Below, piece after piece: positions 8,050 to 16,144 of a stretch of 57,721 nt of DNA (its first letter is position 1; the number at the start of each line of letters is the position of its first letter). The notes below the pieces were generated by a model. That model did no database searches, was not told the DNA's origin, and saw nothing but the letters and a program-made list of their open reading frames with translations. Location of the stretch: positions 1-57,721 of the forward strand of contig DEAU01000022.1 in the NCBI GenBank assembly GCA_002348705.1, written 5' to 3'. The position numbers and the translations under genes are program-made. The DNA comes from Candidatus Neomicrothrix sp. UBA2974. GTDB taxonomy: Bacteria; Actinomycetota; Acidimicrobiia; Acidimicrobiales; MedAcidi-G1.

Positions 8050-9306
8050 TCAACCCTCGTCGAAGTAGTCGCGTAGCTTCTGCGAACGGTTCGGCTGCTT
8101 AAGTTTGGACATGGTCCGAGCCTCGATCTGTCGAACCCGCTCCCGGGTCACGCCAAAATGCGCTCCCACCTGTTCAAGAGTCATCGGCTCGCTTCCATCC
8201 AAACCAAAGCGCATCCTTACAACATCCTTCTCACGGGCATCCAGTTCTTCGAGCGCCACCAGAACCGCCGCTCCGAGCAGTCGGCGAGCGACAGCATCGT
8301 CCGGCGCGACCGCCGACGGGTCGGACAGCAGATCGGCAAGACTGGAGTCCTGCTCTTCACCTACCGGCGAGTCCAGTGACAACAGGGTGTTCTGTTCGCT
8401 CGACAGGCGAAGGAGCGCTTCCACCTCTTCGAGATTCAAAACGGACCGCTCGGCTATCTCGACACTCAAAGGCTTCCGCTCCAACTCCTGAGATAGCTCC
8501 CGCTGGGCTCGCAGCACCCGGTTCATGGCGTCAGCCTTGTGGACGGGTATGCGAATAGTTCGAGACTGATCAGCTATCGCCCGGGTGATCGCCTGACGGA
8601 TCCACCAGGTTGCGTATGTCGAGAACTTGAAGCCTTTAGCGCCATCGAACTTCTCAACTGCCCGCATGAGACCCAGATTCCCTTCTTGAAACAGATCGAG
8701 CAGAGGAAGGCCACGCCCCCTGTACTTCTTCGCCACCGATACGACCAGCCGAAGATTGGCTCGGGTGAGTCGATCCCGAGCCCGCTCCCCCCACCGCTGC
8801 TGGCGGCGCAGGGCCGTCAGTTCAACTCGGTTGGCGAATCCCATTTGACCAGCCGCCGCAAGGTCGGCAAGGCGGTTCTCGGCCTCGATACCGGCGGCAA
8901 GCGTTTGCGCCAACTCAACCTCCTCTCGGGCAGTGAGGAGAGCGACCTGGCCGATCTCCCTCAAGTACATGCGAGTCGAGTCACTCGTTCCAGCTTGGTT
9001 TGGGCCCGGCCCGGTTCGAGTTCGGTACTCCCCCGGACTAGTGCGGACCAGGCGCAGCACTTCCGATGGGTCAGCTTCGACGGGCACCGTCTCGTCGAAC
9101 TCGATTCCCTCCGCTATCAGGCACCGCCGAACTCCTTCGATCAAGTCAGAGGTGATCTCGGCATCCTGTAAGACATCGATCACCTCGTCGAGACTCAGGC
9201 TGCCCCGGTCACGACCGCGTCGAAGCAGACGGGCCATCTCGTGTTCCGAGACACCAGGCCAAGTGATTGACCCAGAAGCCACGTCAGCTTCCAATTCTCC
9301 CCCCAA
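8050..9306 (-). CDS. rpoD: Primary-type RNA polymerase sigma factor (sigma-70, RpoD/SigA)
   Basis: 418 aa. The order is a short region 1.1-like N-terminus, region 1.2 (DSTRMYLREIGQVALLT), region 2 (NLRLVVSVAKKYRGRGLPLL and FSTYATWWIRQAI), region 3 and region 4 (TLEQVGAHFGVTRERVRQIE). It directs core polymerase to housekeeping promoters. It overlaps the end of dnaG by 23 nt if the TTG at 9306 is the start; a slightly later start near 9280 is possible, since good internal TTG/GTG codons exist. The classic glyS-ppdK-dnaG-rpoD order supports it being the primary sigma. At about 418 aa it is shorter than many actinobacterial SigA proteins, which carry long N-terminal extensions. Confidence 0.93.
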   Translation of the reverse strand: MGGELEADVASGSITWPGVSEHEMARLLRRGRDRGSLSLDEVIDVLQDAEITSDLIEGVRRCLIAEGIEFDETVPVEADPSEVLRLVRTSPGEYRTRTGPGPNQAGTSDSTRMYLREIGQVALLTAREEVELAQTLAAGIEAENRLADLAAAGQMGFANRVELTALRRQQRWGERARDRLTRANLRLVVSVAKKYRGRGLPLLDLFQEGNLGLMRAVEKFDGAKGFKFSTYATWWIRQAITRAIADQSRTIRIPVHKADAMNRVLRAQRELSQELERKPLSVEIAERSVLNLEEVEALLRLSSEQNTLLSLDSPVGEEQDSSLADLLSDPSAVAPDDAVARRLLGAAVLVALEELDAREKDVVRMRFGLDGSEPMTLEQVGAHFGVTRERVRQIEARTMSKLKQPNRSQKLRDYFDEG

Positions 9307-11071
9307 GGTGCTCCACCAGCCACCGCAGCAAAGGCTCCAAGGAGGACCCCTCGCGAACCACCTCGCGGAGTCGTATCACCTCGGTTCTGAGGTAGGCAAT
9401 CGACGGTTGGTAGGCAGACAGATCGCCGGTAAGGCGAGCCTCTGCCTCTAGGGCAATGACTGCCCGCTCAGCAGCTAAAGAGCACAGGCGGGTCAAGACC
9501 CCGAGGGGATCGTCGTCGCTAGCGTCGGCAACAGCCAGACGAGCAAGTAACTCCGCTACCGGCCGGTCGGCTTGGGCTCGAGCATCGTGGAGATCAACGG
9601 TTGCGACAAGCACCGAATACGCCGCCCGGCAAACCAGGTCGTCGAAAAGCACTGGAGCGAGAAGAGTCTGGACTTCGCCGGGTCGGTGGACCAAGAGTCG
9701 CAGGGCTTCCTCCTCACAGGTGGGAGTTGCGGAACCTGCAGAGACTGCGGTGCCGGATGTGGGAACGACTGTCACACGGTCACCCCGACCCGAGGCCACT
9801 GTCTTACCCCGCCGCCTGACCTCGTCGACGCCGACGAGGCACCGATCAGCGATCCGCATGGCGTACTGGTCTCGGACAATGGCGTCCGGATGTTCGGACA
9901 CCAAAATCATCGCCTCTGTAGCAGTTGCTGCCCTTCCCTCAGCCGAGTCAAGGTCTCCCCTCTCCAAAACTCTGTCAACCCGGAATTCGAGAAATGGACG
10001 AGCCATCTCGATGGCAGCCCGCAGGCCATTAGGGTCGCTCTTGGCCAGGTCACCCGGATCGGATCCAGGAGGCAGTGCCGCAACTGCGAACCGCAGGCCG
10101 AACTCCTCTTCCCATCCGTAGACCCTCTCTGCGGCCGCTTGCCCGGCACCGTCGGCATCGAAAGCCAGTATCACGCGCTTAGCGAAACGACCCATCAACC
10201 GTGCGTGGTTGGGTGTCAGCGCAGTGCCGCAGGTGGCAACTGCCCTTTCAATACCCGCCAGATGGCAGCCGATGACGTCTGTGTAACCCTCGCAGACCAC
10301 CAACTCGTCAGTTCTCCCCGCCTCGGCCTTAGCCCAGTGCAGGCCGTACAGGACATTCGACTTCGAGTAGTACTCAGCTGCATCTGAGGTGTTCTTATAT
10401 TTGGGCCCCTCTGCGTCGGGCAGCTTCCGTCCTCCGAAGCCAACTGGGTTCCCCTGGGCATCGAAAATTGGGAACAAAATTCTGGCTCGAAAAAAGTCGT
10501 ACTGACCACCGCGTCGGTTGATCCCGCCTAGACCTGTGGCCTGAAGTTCAGTATCGGAAAGTTTTAGGTGGCGGGCCAACTGGGACCAGTCGTCCGGCGC
10601 CCAACCCATAGAGAATCGTCGAGCCACCTCGCCGTCGTAGCCGCGAGAGCGAAGGTAATCGCGGGCAGGACGCGCATCGGAGTCAGTCAGAAGGCGTTCC
10701 TGGTAGAAGTCGACCGCCTTCTGGAGGATTTCGGCGTGCTCCTTGCGGCGGTTCTTGCGACGACCCTCATTTTGATCGGTATACCGAAGAGGAATTCCAG
10801 CCTTGGCAGCTAGGAACTCGACTGAGCCGGCAAAGTCCATTCCGTCGACCTCTCTGACAAAGTCGATGACGTCACCGGATACCTGGCAGCCGAAGCAGTA
10901 GTAAACGCCTTTTTCAGCGTTGACCGAAAAGGATGGTGACTTCTCGCCGTGGAAGGGACAGAGCCCCATCCACTGGGCGCCGGTCTTCTTGAGTTGTGTG
11001 TGTTCGGTGACGATACGGATGATGTCGGTCTCGTCGCGGACCCGTCTGACGTCCTCGTCCAGGATGCCCAT
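9284..11071 (-). CDS. dnaG: DNA primase DnaG
   Basis: 595 aa from ATG. The N-terminal CHC2 zinc finger shows CPFHGEKSPSF followed by YYCFGC; the central TOPRIM core has VVCEGYTDVIG and AFDADGAG; the C-terminal DnaB-binding region is more divergent. It synthesises RNA primers at replication forks. It lies 32 bp after the PPDK-like gene and overlaps rpoD, so it is part of one minus-strand operon that couples protein synthesis, replication and transcription genes. Confidence 0.96.
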   Translation of the reverse strand: MGILDEDVRRVRDETDIIRIVTEHTQLKKTGAQWMGLCPFHGEKSPSFSVNAEKGVYYCFGCQVSGDVIDFVREVDGMDFAGSVEFLAAKAGIPLRYTDQNEGRRKNRRKEHAEILQKAVDFYQERLLTDSDARPARDYLRSRGYDGEVARRFSMGWAPDDWSQLARHLKLSDTELQATGLGGINRRGGQYDFFRARILFPIFDAQGNPVGFGGRKLPDAEGPKYKNTSDAAEYYSKSNVLYGLHWAKAEAGRTDELVVCEGYTDVIGCHLAGIERAVATCGTALTPNHARLMGRFAKRVILAFDADGAGQAAAERVYGWEEEFGLRFAVAALPPGSDPGDLAKSDPNGLRAAIEMARPFLEFRVDRVLERGDLDSAEGRAATATEAMILVSEHPDAIVRDQYAMRIADRCLVGVDEVRRRGKTVASGRGDRVTVVPTSGTAVSAGSATPTCEEEALRLLVHRPGEVQTLLAPVLFDDLVCRAAYSVLVATVDLHDARAQADRPVAELLARLAVADASDDDPLGVLTRLCSLAAERAVIALEAEARLTGDLSAYQPSIAYLRTEVIRLREVVREGSSLEPLLRWLVEHLGGRIGS

Positions 11072-11103
11072 GGTGGCAACGTACAGCCGGACGGCACCTA
11101 GGT

Positions 11104-12639
11104 TCAGCCGTCAAGACCGATAAGGGCCTGAGCGACAGAAAGTCGCGCCACTGGGACCCGGTATGGCGAGCACGACACATGGTCGACTCCAGCGTCAACC
11201 AGCAACTGGATCGAGGCTGGGTCACCGCCGTGTTCGCCGCACACCGACACCTCGAGACCTGGTTGGGTCATCCGACCGGCACGGGTGGCCGCAGCCACCA
11301 AGGGGGCGACTGCTTGAGAGTCGAGATGAGCGAATGGGTCTTCGGTCAGGAGTCCCCTGCCAAAGTACTCACCCATCAACCGCCGTCCGAAGTCGTCACG
11401 ACTGAGCCCATAGACCATCTGGGTAAGGTCATTTGTCCCGAAGGAGAAGAAGTCGGCATGGTGTGCCATATCGCCGGCAAGCAGGGCGGCCCGCGGCGTC
11501 TCAACCATCATCCCTACCGGAAGAATGTCAGCAGCCGACTTCCCAATCTCGTCACGAACCCATCCACCGACCAAAGCCATCTCGGCGGAAGTGGCAACAA
11601 GGGGAACCATCACTCGGACGCTTGGATGGATGCCTTTCGCTTCTCCGTCAGCGATTGCGCCCATGATCGCCCGGACCTGCATCCGATACAGGCCCTCACG
11701 GATGACGGCAAGGCGTACGCCGCGGGTGCCGAGCATTGGGTTGTGCTCACGCCATTCCGCGGAGACGCCATCTCCAAGGAATTCGTGGAGAGGGGCGTCT
11801 AGGAGTCGAACCGTGACCGGAAGTGGCGCCATGACCCTGAAGACTTCGGTGAGGTCAACACGCTGAACCTTCTCTAGGTCATCCAGGGCTGCAGACTCAT
11901 CGTCGCAATCCTCGCTAAGAAGGTATCGACGTATGAGTGGAAGATGCTCGCCAAAGAAAAGATGTTCAGTTCGGCACAAGCCCACGCCTTCTGCTCCGAA
12001 TCGTCGGGCTTCGGCAGCATCGTCTGCCCGGTCGGCGTTTGCCCAGACGCCAACACGTTCTCCCCGCACTTCGTCTGCCCACGCTAGGAGGGTCTCGAGT
12101 TCAGCAACGTCGTCCTGTGTTGCAGTTGTCAACGCACCGGCATAAACGAATCCGGTCCCTCCATCGAGACAGACTTCGTCGCCGCGTTCCAGCCGTCGGC
12201 CATCGACCACCGCATGGTTCTCGGCCACCTCTAGACCCTCGACTCCGACCACTGCGGGGATACCCCAACCCCTTGCCACCACCGCAGCATGGCTGGCGAT
12301 GCCCCCGCGGGCAGTAACAATGCCGGCAGCCAATCGCATCCCGGCCTCGTCAGCCGGGGAAGTCTCAATGCAGACGAGGATCGACTCGCTGCCTGCGTCT
12401 GTTGCGTCAAGCACGTCGTTGACGTCTAAGCAGAGACGGCCCGACGCGACCCCCGGGCTAGCAGCGACTCCCGTCGCTATCTGCACTGCCTCATTAGCTG
12501 AGACATTGACCGAGCCGTGTAATAAATCTTCGACCAGTTTTGGTGAGACGGCGGCCACTGCGCGCCAGCGGGCCTCAGCGGTTCCTGCCGACTCCGCCTG
12601 ATCGACCAGAGCCCGCAGGCCATCAACGGATTCGATCAC
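11104..12639 (-). CDS. PPDK-like PEP-utilising protein lacking the ATP-grasp domain
   Basis: 511 aa from GTG 12639, whose GTGA overlaps the glyQS stop by 4 nt. The frame stays open upstream, but those residues only mirror glyQS. After about 50 residues comes the swivelling phosphohistidine domain with TARGGIASHAAVVARGWG, then the PEP/pyruvate TIM barrel: GVGLCRTEHLFF, RLLDAPLHEFLG, GMMVETPRAAL, SFGTNDLTQM and the catalytic Cys in VCGEHGG. Complete pyruvate phosphate dikinase is about 880-900 aa; here the N-terminal nucleotide-binding domain is missing, and the protein begins at what looks like the interdomain linker (SPKLVEDLLHG). It cannot make PEP from ATP alone. PtsI is unlikely, because the His motif is PPDK-type and no HPr-binding domain is seen. 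Confidence 0.85.
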   Translation of the reverse strand: MIESVDGLRALVDQAESAGTAEARWRAVAAVSPKLVEDLLHGSVNVSANEAVQIATGVAASPGVASGRLCLDVNDVLDATDAGSESILVCIETSPADEAGMRLAAGIVTARGGIASHAAVVARGWGIPAVVGVEGLEVAENHAVVDGRRLERGDEVCLDGGTGFVYAGALTTATQDDVAELETLLAWADEVRGERVGVWANADRADDAAEARRFGAEGVGLCRTEHLFFGEHLPLIRRYLLSEDCDDESAALDDLEKVQRVDLTEVFRVMAPLPVTVRLLDAPLHEFLGDGVSAEWREHNPMLGTRGVRLAVIREGLYRMQVRAIMGAIADGEAKGIHPSVRVMVPLVATSAEMALVGGWVRDEIGKSAADILPVGMMVETPRAALLAGDMAHHADFFSFGTNDLTQMVYGLSRDDFGRRLMGEYFGRGLLTEDPFAHLDSQAVAPLVAAATRAGRMTQPGLEVSVCGEHGGDPASIQLLVDAGVDHVSCSPYRVPVARLSVAQALIGLDG

Positions 12640-13970
12640 GCTCCGAGTCGGGTCGACAGGTGGTCGACGAGGTCGGAGATCGGTACTCGTTGTTGCGACA
12701 TTGAGTCGCGCTCGCGCACGGTCACAGCCTGATCGTCGAGGGTGTCGAAATCGATGGTGACACAAAAGGGTGTTCCAATCTCGTCCTGACGGCGGTAACG
12801 GCGACCGATGGCCTGCGTTTGGTCGTAATCGCACATCCAATGCGGCTGTAGCAGACCCAGTACTTCGGTGGAGGGTTCTATCAGTTCGGCCTTCTTGGAG
12901 AGTGGCAGGACAGCCACCTTGTATGGAGCGAGGCGCGGGTCGAGTCGCAGCACGGTACGCACGTCATCGTTGACCTGCTCCTCGTCGTAGGCGGCCATGA
13001 GAAAGGCCATGGCCGTCCGGGTGGCGCCGGCCGCCGGCTCGATCACGTGCGGCACATACCGCTCTCCTGATCCGGGATCATGATATTCGAGACGCGCTCC
13101 GGAGTGCTCGGCGTGCTGGTTCAGATCGAAGTCGGAGCGGTTGGCAATGCCCTCCAACTCATCCCACCCCCACGGGAACAGGAATTCCACATCGGCGGTA
13201 GCCGAGGAATAGTGGCTGAGTTCATCGGCTTCATGTTCCCGGAGGCGCAAGCGGTCATCGGGCATGCCGAGCTCCCGGTACCAGGCCATGCGGGCTTCGC
13301 ACCAGTGCCGGTACCACTGGTCCGACTCATCAGGTGGGACGAAGAACTCCATCTCCATCTGCTCGAACTCGCGGGTCCGGAAGACGAAGTTGCCAGGCGT
13401 GATCTCGTTGCGGAACGACTTGCCGATCTGGGCAATACCAAACGGCGGCTTCTTTCGTGAAGTATTGAGTACGTTGGCGAAGTTGATGAACATGCCCTGA
13501 GCAGTCTCGGGCCGCAGATAGACCTCGGCCGCCGATTCCACCATCGGACCGGCGTGGGTCTTGAACATCAGGTTGAACTGGCGGGCTTCGGTCAGCGTGC
13601 CCTCTTTCTCACATGACGGGCAGACTTCTGGATTGTCGAGTTTGTCCTGACGGTGGCGAGCACCGCACTCTCGGCAGTCGACTAACGGATCGCTGAAATT
13701 CGCAAGGTGCCCAGATGCCTCCCAGACTGATGGTGGCGAAAGGATAGAGGCATCAAGTCCCACCACGTCGTGGCGCATTTGGACCATGGTCCTCCACCAC
13801 TGCTCCTTGACGTTGCGGAGCAGTAGCACGCCGATCGGCCCGTAGTCATAGGTGGACCGGAAGCCGCCGTAGATATCAGCTGACTGGAAGACAAACCCCC
13901 GGCGCTTCGAGAGGTTGACAACCTTTTCGAAGAGAGTCTCGTCGTTGGGGACAGCGGAATTCGAAGCCAT
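12636..13970 (-). CDS. glyQS: Glycyl-tRNA synthetase, homodimeric type
   Basis: 444 aa class II synthetase of the eukaryote/archaeal-like single-chain type. Visible are GFVFQSADIYGGFRSTYDYG, a CxxC zinc pair (CRECG...CPSCE), motif 2 in QIGKSFRNEI, REFEQMEMEFF and motif 3 in HVIEPAAGATRTAMAF, then an anticodon-binding domain (APYKVAVLPLSKK). It charges tRNA-Gly. It is translationally coupled to the PPDK-like gene and starts the glyQS-ppdK'-dnaG-rpoD series. The divergent RDD gene starts about 50 bp upstream. Confidence 0.96.
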   Translation of the reverse strand: MASNSAVPNDETLFEKVVNLSKRRGFVFQSADIYGGFRSTYDYGPIGVLLLRNVKEQWWRTMVQMRHDVVGLDASILSPPSVWEASGHLANFSDPLVDCRECGARHRQDKLDNPEVCPSCEKEGTLTEARQFNLMFKTHAGPMVESAAEVYLRPETAQGMFINFANVLNTSRKKPPFGIAQIGKSFRNEITPGNFVFRTREFEQMEMEFFVPPDESDQWYRHWCEARMAWYRELGMPDDRLRLREHEADELSHYSSATADVEFLFPWGWDELEGIANRSDFDLNQHAEHSGARLEYHDPGSGERYVPHVIEPAAGATRTAMAFLMAAYDEEQVNDDVRTVLRLDPRLAPYKVAVLPLSKKAELIEPSTEVLGLLQPHWMCDYDQTQAIGRRYRRQDEIGTPFCVTIDFDTLDDQAVTVRERDSMSQQRVPISDLVDHLSTRLGA

Positions 13971-14022
13971 ATCGGAGAAGGCTACTGACGCGGTCCTATG
14001 TCAGAGACGCCAGACTGGGCTC

Positions 14023-14556
14023 ATGGCATTCAAGGTCTCCAGAGGGAAGGGCAACGACCCGACAGCGGTGGTGGGCCGTCGGCTCATCGCCTGGTTGCTT
14101 GACAACCTTTTCACGGCCATTCTCGTCCTTCTCATCCACCGTGGTAGCGCAACGATCACCACCGAGAACGACGGCTGGGCCATCAATCCGAATGTGATCT
14201 GGACAATCACCATCCTGATGCTGCTCAATCAGGTAGTCCTGACGATGACCACTGGATTCAGTCTCGGAAAGGCTGTGACCGGTCTCCGGGTAGTGCGACG
14301 GATTGACGGGGGGCTGCCCGGCTTTCGGGGCGCTGCCGGACGGACGCTGCCGTGGGTGATACCGCTCCCGTTCATCCCGATCATAGAGACCGGTCTGATG
14401 GTGTTCAGCCGAGGTCATCGGCGTATCGGCGACCGACTAGGCGGCACGTTGGTCGTCGACCGCGGTTGGGCCGGCGAACCAATCGATGTAGCGCTCTTCG
14501 ACCCTAAACCCGACCCGGGTTCCAGCGAACCCAAGGGGCCAATCATCGACGACTGA
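14023..14556 (+). CDS. RDD-family membrane protein
   Basis: 177 aa from ATG 14023; an upstream in-frame start overlaps glyQS and is not credible. The RDD signature is present: VVGRRLIAWLLDNL at the first helix, TGFSLGKAVTGLRVVR between helices and RRIGDRLGGTLVVD at the end. About three hydrophobic helices are predicted. RDD proteins are small inner-membrane proteins of mostly unknown role, some linked to ion transport. It sits between the divergent glyQS and convergent recO, breaking the housekeeping block. Confidence 0.85.
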   Translation: MAFKVSRGKGNDPTAVVGRRLIAWLLDNLFTAILVLLIHRGSATITTENDGWAINPNVIWTITILMLLNQVVLTMTTGFSLGKAVTGLRVVRRIDGGLPGFRGAAGRTLPWVIPLPFIPIIETGLMVFSRGHRRIGDRLGGTLVVDRGWAGEPIDVALFDPKPDPGSSEPKGPIIDD

Positions 14557-14603
14557 GTCACGTAGCCGAAACCAGTCGCCGAAGGCCTTTTTCAGTTCCG
14601 GTT

Positions 14604-15317
14604 TTAATCAAGCACGCGACGTGAACGGAGGCGGCGTTCAAGGTGATATTCGACCATTGTGGTGACCACTACATCGACCTCAACACAGACTCTCTGGTCG
14701 GTAACAGCCAGCGCCTCGGACAACCCGCCACCGAGGACGGCTCGCATCACTGCAACTGCCGACGGCGACACAGCCCGTCCCTGGCGGCAGTCGCTGCAGA
14801 GCACTCCTCCTTCGCCCGGGTCGATAGCAACCAACTGCGCATCGGCACCGCAACGGACACATGCGTCAAGTTTTGGCGCCAGGCCCTCGTGGGCTAAGAG
14901 CTTCAAGAGGAAGGCCGGAACGATTAGAGCGGCAGGCCGCTCGTCGAGTGTGCGAAGAGCCCCGAGCAGCATCTGATAGCGACGCTGGTCGGGTTCGCGG
15001 TCGGGAGAGACGATGTCGACCGCTTCAAGGAGGGCTGAAGCCTCCGCGAAGCGATCTGCGTCGAGCCGCAGGTTCGCGAAGCGATCAAGTGTCTCGGCCT
15101 GTGTGACGACATCCAGCTCACCGCGGCCTCGATGTAACTGCACCGCCACATGGCTGGTCGGCTCTAGTCGTCCGCCGAACTTTGATCTGGTCTTTCTAAC
15201 TCCCTTGGCTACCCCGCGGACCTTGCCGTGATCCGAGGTCAACAGGACCACGATCCGATCAGCCTCGCCAAGACGCCAGGTGCGCAGGACGATCCCGTCG
15301 TCCCGGTAAAGGCTCAC
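14604..15317 (-). CDS. recO: DNA repair protein RecO
   Basis: 237 aa from GTG 15317, overlapping the uppS stop by GTGA. The N-terminal OB-fold contains the typical YRDDGIVLRTWRLGEADRIV and DHGKVRGVAKGVRK. The C-terminal part has a zinc-type CVRCG...CSDCRQG pair. RecO loads RecA with RecR at gapped DNA in the RecF pathway. Coupling with uppS is common in actinobacteria. Confidence 0.93.
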   Translation of the reverse strand: MSLYRDDGIVLRTWRLGEADRIVVLLTSDHGKVRGVAKGVRKTRSKFGGRLEPTSHVAVQLHRGRGELDVVTQAETLDRFANLRLDADRFAEASALLEAVDIVSPDREPDQRRYQMLLGALRTLDERPAALIVPAFLLKLLAHEGLAPKLDACVRCGADAQLVAIDPGEGGVLCSDCRQGRAVSPSAVAVMRAVLGGGLSEALAVTDQRVCVEVDVVVTTMVEYHLERRLRSRRVLD

Positions 15318-16045
15318 CGGCCGGTGGATTCCCCTACTCCGCCGTACCGACGGTCCCGGTCCTGGTATTCCTTGATTGCCGAATAGAGGTTCTCTCGTCG
15401 GAAGTCCGGCCAGAGCACCTCGCTAAAAACAAGTTCGCTGTAGGCCAACTCCCAGAGAAGGAAGTTGGAGATCCGATATTCACCAGAAGTTCGGACTACC
15501 AGATCTGGGTCAGGCATTCCTGGGTCATAAAGGTGGCGCTTGATTGTCTTCTCGGTGACCCGACGCACATTCCCATCGATGATGCGCTGCACCGCATCGA
15601 CCAACTCGGCTCGCCCCCCGTAGTTGAAGGCAATCGTGAATGTGAGTCCGGTGTTCGTCCGTGTCAGATTGGTGGCTTCCTCCATTCTTCGAATTAGGCG
15701 ACGCGGTACCCGACGATCCCTTCTGCCGATAAACCGAATCCGAATGTTCCGATCATGAAGTTCTTGCTGGCGCCCTAGGAGAATCTCCTCGTTGAACTCC
15801 AACAGGAACCGGACCTCGTCAACTGGACGCCTCCAATTTTCAGTCGAAAAGGCGAAGACGGTAAACCAGCCGACACCGAGGGCATCCGCTGCGTCTAGAA
15901 CCTCAAACAGCGACTGTTCCCCGGCAGTGTGTCCCTCTGTCCGGGGGAGGTTCCGCTGCTCAGCCCATCTACCGTTGCCGTCCATCACGCATGCAATGTG
16001 GTCCGGGATCCTCTGTGGATCGAGATCTCTAGCGAGCACACCCAA
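15314..16045 (-). CDS. uppS: Isoprenyl transferase (undecaprenyl diphosphate synthase family)
   Basis: 243 aa cis-prenyltransferase. The signature HIACVMDGNGRWAEQRNLPR includes the catalytic Asp; later come FAFSTENWRRP, FNYGGRAELVDA and DLVVRTSGEYRISNFLLWE. The enzyme condenses IPP onto an allylic diphosphate to build the polyprenyl carrier for cell-wall synthesis. The chain length (C50 or C55) is not readable. It precedes and overlaps recO; about 100 bp separate its start from the divergent dinG. Confidence 0.95.
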   Translation of the reverse strand: MGVLARDLDPQRIPDHIACVMDGNGRWAEQRNLPRTEGHTAGEQSLFEVLDAADALGVGWFTVFAFSTENWRRPVDEVRFLLEFNEEILLGRQQELHDRNIRIRFIGRRDRRVPRRLIRRMEEATNLTRTNTGLTFTIAFNYGGRAELVDAVQRIIDGNVRRVTEKTIKRHLYDPGMPDPDLVVRTSGEYRISNFLLWELAYSELVFSEVLWPDFRRENLYSAIKEYQDRDRRYGGVGESTGR

Positions 16046-16144
16046 AAGTTACCCGGCGGCCCATTAGGTACGGTCGCGCGCCGCGGAGTCCCTTCTTGGC
16101 TCGATTATCCGATAGTCCCCCGGCCAGGCCCTTAGCCTCCACGG

